Assembly: GCA_001910725.1 (NCBI GenBank)
Contig: MJGA01000010.1
Location: 868,001-932,000, forward strand
DNA length: 64,000 nucleotides
Source of the DNA: Phanerodontia chrysosporium
Lineage: Eukaryota > Basidiomycota > Agaricomycetes > Polyporales > Phanerochaetaceae
Reading direction: 5' to 3'
The notes under the pieces were generated by a model, which searched no databases, was not told the origin of the DNA, and was given only the letters and a program-made list of their open reading frames with translations. Position numbers and translations under genes: made by a program. How positions within the stretch are numbered: the first letter of the stretch is position 1; every line of letters begins with the position of its first letter. Shown here one piece after another: positions 57,101 to 64,000 of this stretch.

Positions 57101-58492
57101 GCCGACAAGAATAGCGGTTCTCAGCTAGTGGCAGCGCGTGACCAGCAATCTATTCCCGTTAGGCTCAGAGCTGCATCGCGCGCTGCTCGTCCGTCCTCAC
57201 AGACCGCTCGCTCACGCGCCCTATCCGCCCAGAGCGGCCCCACCATCTCTTCACGGACACATCGCCACATCCACTCGCCGACGCCACCAGAACCGTGCCG
57301 GCCTCTCACTGTAACCCGCCCTACGCGCACCACCCGCGCCACCCCACCGACGCCTGACCGCAGAACCCTCACCACGCACCCCATGCGCACCGCCTTTTCG
57401 CCCCTCGCATCCGTGCGGCCCTGTGCCCCCATCGCGCCCCCGAGCCCAGGGCCGCAACCGTAAACATACGTCGAAGCCGCCGGACGGTGTGCGTGTAATA
57501 GCCTATTGCGCGGCGAGGCACGCGGCGGAAGCCGCCCACGCCCCCCTCCACCCGCGGGCCCGAAGCCTAAACGACTCAACCTGCGCCTCTAACAGCGGTC
57601 ATGCTGCGAACGGGCTGACGCGTTGTGCACACCGACGTTTTCCCCGAAGGATGGCGTTACGTGCTACGCCCGTCCCGGCTGTGCGCCGTCCCATTGTGCG
57701 AACAAACACGCACGACTCGCGCGCGCCCGCGCGAAGCCGATGGCTGCGTCCGCATTGACCATCGCCCATTGCCGCAGCTAGCAGCACACGGGCAGAGACC
57801 GCCCGCCCGCGCAGAGTCCCGGCGACGCCGGGGCGGTGGCAGACGTCACGCAATCAACGCTCTTCATCATACCCTCAGGTTCTGGCAGGGCGCAATGCAG
57901 GGTCCCTGAGAGCGCCGCACACGCATCCGGCGGGGACTGCACGCCGCGGGTGTGCCAGGCCCTGATTCGTGCCTGCTTCGGGGCACGCCGTGCCCACGTC
58001 CTATCGACTAGTCGGCGAGGCGCACAAGGGGCTCAACGGTTTATGCGGGGCGCGGGTGCGTGGTGTAACAGCGTCCGGGGTATGTAGAGTAAAAACGGTA
58101 CAGAAAAGACAGGATGTTAGACAAACAAACAAACAAACGTTCGAGTCCGAGACAGAGGGCCCAGTCCAGTGTCCGTCGGTCGGGCTGGGCGAAGCGGCAG
58201 GAACGAGCGTGGGGCGCAGTCGGCGTGCGCAGGCGCGGGTACAGTGTGCACACGGGAGCGAGTTGGAACGAGGCGACATGAAAACGAACATTAATATCCA
58301 GGATCCACAAACACAAGAGAGACGACATAGCGGGGCGATGGGGTGGTAATGAGACACGTGCACAATAAGGGGGGCAGACATACGCTAGGTGACATCCGAG
58401 GAAACACGCTACGACATGGTATACTGGGGGGCTTTAAAACACATAACGGCAGACCGCCAATGCACCTGTCTGGAGAGGGGCGGCGACGCCGC
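54140..58492. other. Gene-poor stretch, no gene recognised
   Basis: About 4.3 kb holding only short frames without motifs, introns in phase or family signatures. The second half (56-58.3 kb) is GC-rich. It contains an 11-bp inverted repeat at 56907-56956 and an (ACAA)n tract at 58120-58139. It may hold non-coding transcripts or very diverged genes that cannot be judged by eye. Confidence 0.45.
56907..56956. repeat. Inverted repeat, 11-bp perfect arms
   Basis: GACGAGAAGCG at 56907-56917 is the exact reverse complement of CGCTTCTCGTC at 56946-56956, with a GC-rich 28-nt spacer containing GCGGCCGC. It could form a stem-loop; no function is assigned. Confidence 0.6.
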
Positions 58493-59642
58493 CTAGTCGA
58501 CGCGCTTCGCGATCGTGCCGAGCGGGAGGGTGAACCAGCTCTCGTCGCGCGCGAGGAGCTCGGCGAGGCCGACGTAGTACGCGATGAGGGCGGTGATGAC
58601 ACCGGTGGCACCGCCCGCCTTGCCGACGGCATCCATGGCGAGGAACTTGCCTGGAAAGAGGCGGGGGAGGGGGGCGTGTCAGCGGCACAGCGTGCACGGG
58701 GGTTTTTCGAGAAGCTTACCGATGGCAAGGAGCATGAACGTGACGGTAAGGAAGAAGAAGAGCGCGATCAGGCCGATGTTGCGGCGCAGAGATGCGATGC
58801 TGGTGTACGGCATTAGCTGAGGTGAAACAGGCGATCCACGAGGAGAGCACGCACAGCATGAGGAAGGTGAAGGCGAACCACGTGATGAGGTAGATGCCCA
58901 GCGCCGAGTTGATCTCGCTCTCGTTGCCGTTGAAGGCGTCGATGATGCCAAAGCTCGGGAGGTACAGGCTCGCAAACGAGAGCCAGAAGCCGCCGTACGA
59001 GGAGAATGCTGGAAAATCGCGAAGATATTGGTCAGTCACGCTGACTCCGAGATCGGGGGATCGGCAGTGGGGCTCAAGGGACGGAAGCGCCGGGCGATAA
59101 CCGCGGCAGAATGGGACGGATCAACCGAGAAGAGGGTTCGATCGTGTGGGGTAAAAGGCACGCATCAGGAAGTGGGGTTGCGCCAGCACGCCCGATTAGG
59201 GGCGAGTGCTACGCCCTGCGATTGTGCGCGGGCCGCGCCCGAAATTTTGGACGGGGACGACTGGGAACGGGGGCGGCGAAAAAAATGCGGGAGGGGGCAC
59301 TCACCGGTAGCACCAAAGGTGTTGCCGCAGGCGAACTCCCACATGCCCGCGAGCAGCTGCGCGAGGCCGCCGACGCCGAGGGCCATGCCGACGACGACGT
59401 TGGGCGCGACGATGCCGCGCACGCCGGTGTTGTAGAAGGACAGAATGAGCGTCGTGGACGCGAACGAAAACAGGCCCCTGCAGGAGCGGTGCGGGTAAGC
59501 GGTGCGGGCCCATGGGAGGGCGGAGATACCACGTACAGAGGGCCTGGGTTGCCCAGCCGCTTCGCGGGACGCGGTGAACCCGGTGCGCCTCCGTGAGCGA
59601 GGGCACGTCGCTGACAGCCTCGGCTTTCTCGATGTGGGACAT
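58493..59642 (-). CDS. GPR1/FUN34/SatP-type acetate transporter
   Basis: Five exons (59642-59537, 59477-59305, 59008-58855, 58799-58720, 58650-58493) close to 223 residues. The family moves acetate or other monocarboxylates with protons across the plasma membrane through six helices. The signature NPGPLGLFSFASTTLILSFY (the NPxPLGL motif) is split by intron 1. Then come helices in VVVGMALGVGGLAQLLAGMW, GGFWLSFASLYLPSFGI, YLITWFAFTFLML, LIALFFFLTVTFMLLAIG and GGATGVITALIAYY. The FGATAFSSYGGFWLS region is a second family hallmark. One C is missing at 59566-59568 (GGG on the plus strand), just before KRLGNPGPL. Intron 2 is 296 nt, far longer than any other intron resolved in full here. The gene stands alone in a gene-poor region. 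Confidence 0.87.
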
Positions 59643-62600
59643 GGCGCTGGCAACAGTCAAGTGCAGTGGGCGAGGCGGCGAGGAGGGGAGGTCGAGGGAC
59701 GGGGGCAAGGGACGACAAGGATGGCGAGGCGGGCGAGCACCCGTCCTATATGAACACGGCTTATGTAAGGGGCTGCCCGTGATGGACGCTCGAGCCGGCG
59801 GCGCTTCTCTGGCGTTGCACGGGACGATTGGTCGTCCGGCCGCGGTTGCTGGAGCTCTCTCCCTGGGCGCAAAGGAACATCTGATAAATCTGCGTTACGG
59901 GGCGCGTCTCCGCAATAGCCTGCGAGTCTAACCGCGCTTGCGTGGCGCAAGAGGGCAGGGGGACAGGGTGGGCCCCGGCAGATCCTCGACATTCGTCCTC
60001 CCCGACAGCTGCCACGCCAGCCTGCGACCCCGCCCCGCCTAGCCCCCGCCATCACAGGGGCGTCGCAGCCCCAACCGACGGGGCATGCGGGGAGGCGAGG
60101 CTTGGCCGCCGCCAGCGCGTGTGTGGGGATGACTTCGCCAAGGGCAGGACGCGATCGCCGCGGGCGGGCGGGCGGGCGGTGCACCTGCCAAATTCATGCG
60201 GGTCCGCCCAGCCACCCCGGGCTGCTGAGTGTCTGCCCCAGACGCGGGCCACCGTGCGTGGCCGTGCCTGGCATGGCCGTCTATTGAGTTGGCGTTGGTG
60301 AGCACGGGCGGGCGAGCGAGCAGGCGCCCCGCGCGCGCACGCCTCCAAAACTGCGATCGCCGAGCCCACACCCCCTATTTCGCGTGCAGCAAGGCCACTG
60401 TCTCGGTCCTCCGCGCACGGAGCAGACCCAGACGTCGATTCCGAATTTGACTGTGAATTTGTCGCGCAACGCACTAGTCGAACATTCGCCTCCGTGCTAG
60501 CGTGGGACGGGCGTGCTCATGTGAGCACCGTTAGGCGCGGGCCGCGGCGGGGCGAGGCGCACCTGTGACCGCCTGCCCGCCGCCGCGATTACGTCTCGTG
60601 CAGATGGGCGTGGGGCTTCCCAGAGCCCTCGCCGAGCGGTGGAGAGGCCCGCGCCATCTGCACACGGCGCCGCGCACCACGCACAGGCGCGTACCCGAGC
60701 GTGCGCGCACGAGAAGCCCTCGGCAGCGTGTGAGACCACGGAGATGGACGATCCGCGGCCGCTTCTGTGCGCAGCCGATGACGAGATGGGGCACCAGGCG
60801 CTGCCCGACGCCGACGCCGACGCCGAGCGGAGGGATGCACGCCGCTTCTGGCGCTGCCGGCCGGCGGTTGCCTTTTCGGGACAGGCCAAGGGTCCTGCGA
60901 GCAGACGAAACGGATGCGCCTGCAATCACCGGGGGGCGGTTGGCGGCGAGACGAGTCGCGCCGCATCACAGTGTCGCCAGGCAGCGAGCGCGACACACGC
61001 CGAGGCGCAGCCGCAAGACGGCGGGCGTAGCGCAGGCCTGGGCCGCACCGCCCGTCAGCGCCGCGCGGGAGTCTCACTGTGAACAACAGCGGAAGACGCA
61101 CCTGGAGGGCCCCTCAATTGAACAGCACCCACCCCTCTCCCGCACCCCTGATCATCCCACCCATTGATTGCGCTTCCCGCACACGCACGCGAGCTTGCAC
61201 GGAAGGTAAGGCGAAACCGCGGGAGATACGGGCGAGTTTCCAGAGCGACGATCAGGTTCGGGCGGACAGCGCGAGACGGCGGGCCTCAGCCAGGGAACAC
61301 CAGAAAACAAGCTTTAGACTTCCGCGGCAGGAAAAGGCAAGGCGCGGGGCGCGCTGCTGCGCAGGCGTTGGGGGGAGAAGGACATCGCGGAGAGGAGAAG
61401 GGGCCCAGGTGTGGCCGCAAGGTTAATATGGAGTCCTGCGGGCGCGGGCGGAGCGACGATGGCTCACGGCTTGGGGTCGGGAGGAGCCCAGCGTGATGTG
61501 CGCTGCGCGAACGCAGTTGGCGGGCGCAGCCTGCATGCCTATCGCGGCGCGCGTGCGCGTTATTTCCGAGGGGCAGCCAGGTGCGCGCAAAAACGCGCGC
61601 GTCGGTACCGCGCTCCCACCGCGGGGGGGCTGCTGCTTTGCGTCCGCGCTCCTTTCGGCGCGTCGCAGCGCAGCGGCGCGGCTGCCATGCGCAGGCAGCA
61701 GCGCCAGCCCGACGCGGCGCCACGGCTGGCGTCGGCGGGGGACGCGGCTGGCGAGCTCGCACCGCAGGCGAGGCAGACGGCCGCGTCCCCTGCAGCGTCC
61801 TACCCCGCGCCAGGGACGTCCGCACCGCCGGAGGGGAGACGTGCTGGGCTGGCAGGGGGAGCAGAGAGACAGCACGACGCGCGGTGGCTGCCCCTGCGGA
61901 ATATATGCTGCGTTGCTGGCAGCAGCGAGGAAAATTTCCGTGCCGTCCTGCGGCGCTAGAGCGTCGTTTGCTGGTTAATGACGGCGAAGAAGCGACGCAC
62001 GGCATCAGCAAAAAAATGGGTCGCAGATCTGGTACGGTAGGGCTGGCAAGGCGGCGCCAGTCAGACTAGCGCTGACCTGCAATGGCAAAGGCGCGCCAGT
62101 CTGGTATCGCCTGGTATTGCCTGGCCATGGCTTGTCATCCTGATGCTGCATGGCATGAAACGTCCTGGTAAGGTCATGGATGGGATTTAATATCTGTATG
62201 AGTTTTTATGAGCAGTAATCGACAGTTCACCGTCGTCTTACTTCCTAAGCGCACATGGGCCAGCTCCTCACTTTGGCACCGTGTCCGGGGCACGCTCAAT
62301 CGTTCGGGCACTACTTACATTGTGAAACGGGGTTGCAAAGGCAGCTTAAAACGTTTCATGGTTCTGTGGCATGCGCAGCGCAGCCTCCGCAATCGCATAT
62401 ATCAGTGGCATGTGCCACATGCGAAGCCTGACACAGCAGGCCCCTCGTCGGCCTCACTGACATCTACATAGCATGTATCTGCATACCTCTACAATGTGAC
62501 AAACACACCTTACTTAAGTGTATCGGGTGGTCAACGATCTCGCCCAAGCAAAGGTTTGCGGCTGTTCTGCCCATGTTACTTGCTCGAGATGCTAGTGCAT

Positions 62601-62771
62601 AGCAGAAAAGCCAACCCTTACAACCTGACGGCTTACCCGGTCACATGGTGACTTACCTGTGACGTTTTTACTTACCAGGACTTCAAAACCTGTGACACTG
62701 ACGCGTCATGCCCAAGACGGAAGGAGACATGACGTCGAAGTGCCCGAGAAGTAAAGACCATCTCCAACGCA
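59643..62771. other. GC-rich gene-poor stretch, no gene recognised
   Basis: About 3.1 kb, GC-rich up to about 62 kb. Long frames exist on both strands, but they are Arg/Ala/Pro-rich shadows typical of GC-rich non-coding DNA and carry no motif. A run of four GGG blocks separated by single C residues at 60162-60177 is a potential G-quadruplex. Confidence 0.4.
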
Positions 62772-62778
62772 TATAAAT
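62772..62778 (+). promoter_or_regulatory. Probable TATA box of the P450 gene
   Basis: TATAAAT 40-46 nt before the ATG at 62818, followed by a pyrimidine-rich leader. Confidence 0.45.
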
Positions 62779-62817
62779 CCTCTGTCCCCTCTGCCCTGCT
62801 CTCTCCCTCATACCACC

Positions 62818-64000
62818 ATGTTCCCCACCCCTACATTGCCCCTGCCTTGTCAAGCCGCCTCCCCATCGCGTGCGAAACTCCGAAGCCGAGCTTCAGGATA
62901 AACATCATGCGCAACGAGGAATGCCTTGTTCTTTGTTGCGCGGGCTGGTGCAGGTGACAGCGCATTTATGGGGCAACTCTAAGGTACGCCATCAGATTCC
63001 TATTGCTGTTTGCCCTGCTAACAGGGTGCTCTCGACTTTGTTCTGCAGAGTTACGGTACGCGTGTATGAAATTATGAAATTACAACATCAATTCCACGCA
63101 TATATGCACCCGCCCTGCACACGCTTGCAACCATTGCACACAACTGCGAGAACAACGGATACCCGATGCCCCGCAGTGTGGCTCGCCGAGCGCGTTATCT
63201 CCTGCCAGACCGCTGCGTCCGCTGACCAAAAGGCCCCATCAGGTTGCCTCGTTCATCGGGAGCAACGCCAATTTCTATGTCGCAGACGCAGACGTCATCA
63301 TGGTTCAATTCCCCCTCCCCGCTGCATACTCCTACTGATCTTCATTACAGGAAATACGACACATGGTTCGCGCTTTCCGAAATCGATAGAACAGTACAAG
63401 ATCCTCACCTTCTTCGGCGGCAACATCGTCGCTAGCGAGGGCGAGCACTGGAAGCGCTCCCGCAAGATCGCCGCGCCCGCTTTCTCTGAGGTATGCCCTC
63501 GTGCCGTCCCCTGTCGACCCTGCATTTCTGAGCGGTCGTGCGCAGCGGAACAACAAGCTCGTGTGGGACGAGACGCGCCTCATTCTTCAAGACCTCTTCA
63601 CTCACGTCTGGGGCAAGCGCGCCGAGATCCACGTCGACTACGCCGTCGACATCACCCTCCTGGTGCGCGCGCCTGCACCTGTTTCCCGATCGTGCGCTCA
63701 CTTGCGTCCATCTCTCTCCCCGGACATTGGGCACACGCCTTGGCCGCGAAGATCGCCCTGTTCGTCGTCGGCGTCACATGCTTCGGGCGTCGCATCCCAT
63801 GGCAGAACGAGGACGTCGTGCCTGCCGGGCACACGATGACCTGACTCAAGGTGCGCCCCACTTCCCGTCATGCCCTCCCCATCTTTCCCACCTCTCCCAC
63901 GCTCACGGCATGCTGTCACGCACGCAGACCGTGCTGCACACAGTGTCCGAGAACGTCTTTATGCGGCTGCTGATCCCGGACCATGCGCAGACTTCCGACA
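62818..64000 (+). CDS. Cytochrome P450 monooxygenase, N-terminal part (runs off the right edge; possibly defective)
   Basis: Recognisable P450 blocks begin at about 63250: VASFIGSNANFYVADADVIM, then GSRFPKSIEQYKILTFFGGN, EGEHWKRSRKIAAPAFSERN (helix C, W-x3-R) and KLVWDETRLILQDLFTHVWG. GVTCFGRRIPW and TVLHTVSENVFMRLLIPDHA follow. These match the long family of basidiomycete P450s; the heme-binding Cys region lies beyond the window. Exon joins at 63492-63549 (GAG|CGG AAC) are clean. Problems: one base seems missing near 63355, an in-frame TGA lies at 63842-63844 just before the next donor, and no hydrophobic membrane anchor could be found between the ATG at 62818 and 63240. The 5' model is therefore unresolved, and the gene may be a pseudogene. 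Confidence 0.65.

Noticed and set aside
58817..58850. A 34-nt intron in the acetate transporter
   Set aside because: A better pair exists: donor GTGCGT at 58854 and acceptor ACACCAG at 58800 give a 55-nt intron in phase with the family sequence.
59942..61990. Several long frames on both strands (up to about 240 codons)
   Set aside because: They are Arg/Ala/Pro-rich, overlap in multiple frames and lack motifs or splice chains, as expected in GC-rich non-coding DNA.
1..64000. CRISPR arrays, operons, ribosome-binding sites, rRNA or tRNA genes
   Set aside because: The sequence is eukaryotic with spliced genes; I saw no spaced repeats and no clear tRNA or rRNA signature by eye. A tRNAscan run would be needed to exclude tRNAs fully.

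Overview
The window looks like nuclear DNA of a filamentous basidiomycete (Agaricomycetes, possibly a polypore). Genes are interrupted by many introns of about 47-60 nt with GT-AG borders. The F-box, HET and BTB proteins are of the kinds typically expanded in mushroom-forming fungi. An intact Ty3/Gypsy LTR retrotransposon is present. Species identity is an inference; nothing in the window fixes it.

Layout. 0-9.9 kb: F-box gene running off the left edge (-), BTB/POZ gene (-), the 18-exon splicing helicase PRP16 (+), an F-box gene (-) and a decayed tandem copy of it (-). 11.3-13.2 kb: an NAD(P)-dependent reductase (+), then a solo LTR with a perfect 5-bp target duplication. 13.5-18 kb: F-box (-) and HET-domain (-) genes. 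18.9-29.6 kb: an F-box gene (-) cut in two by an 8,859-bp Ty3/Gypsy element with apparently identical 913-bp LTRs and a textbook -1 ribosomal frameshift signal between gag-pro and pol. 30.1-41.6 kb: F-box gene with an in-frame TAG, a G/T-mismatch DNA glycosylase (-) divergent from a PARP (+), another F-box gene and a second HET gene. 42.1-44.8 kb: two tandem beta-trefoil (ricin-B-like) lectin genes with micro-exons. 45.1-50.1 kb: peroxisomal dienoyl-CoA isomerase and the autophagy protease ATG4. 50.7-54.0 kb: a Rab-like GTPase with a large internal insert (-) and a zinc alcohol/formaldehyde dehydrogenase (-). 54-62.8 kb: mostly gene-poor, holding one GPR1/FUN34/SatP-type acetate transporter (-). 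62.8-64 kb: a cytochrome P450 running off the right edge.

Functional themes: housekeeping nucleic-acid genes (PRP16, TDG, PARP) sit inside a fast-evolving accessory neighbourhood. That neighbourhood holds at least four members of one F-box subfamily plus a second F-box type, two HET paralogs and two lectins, and it has been hit by LTR elements.

A technical point affects every gene model here. At about twenty places the conserved protein continues only if one G or C is added to a short G/C run; I found no case needing a base removed. Exon phases computed for PRP16, TDG, PARP, ADH, the Rab gene, lectin B, the BTB gene and the transporter agree with these missing bases. This looks like systematic homopolymer under-calling in the assembly rather than mass pseudogenisation, so these frameshifts should not be read as real until checked.
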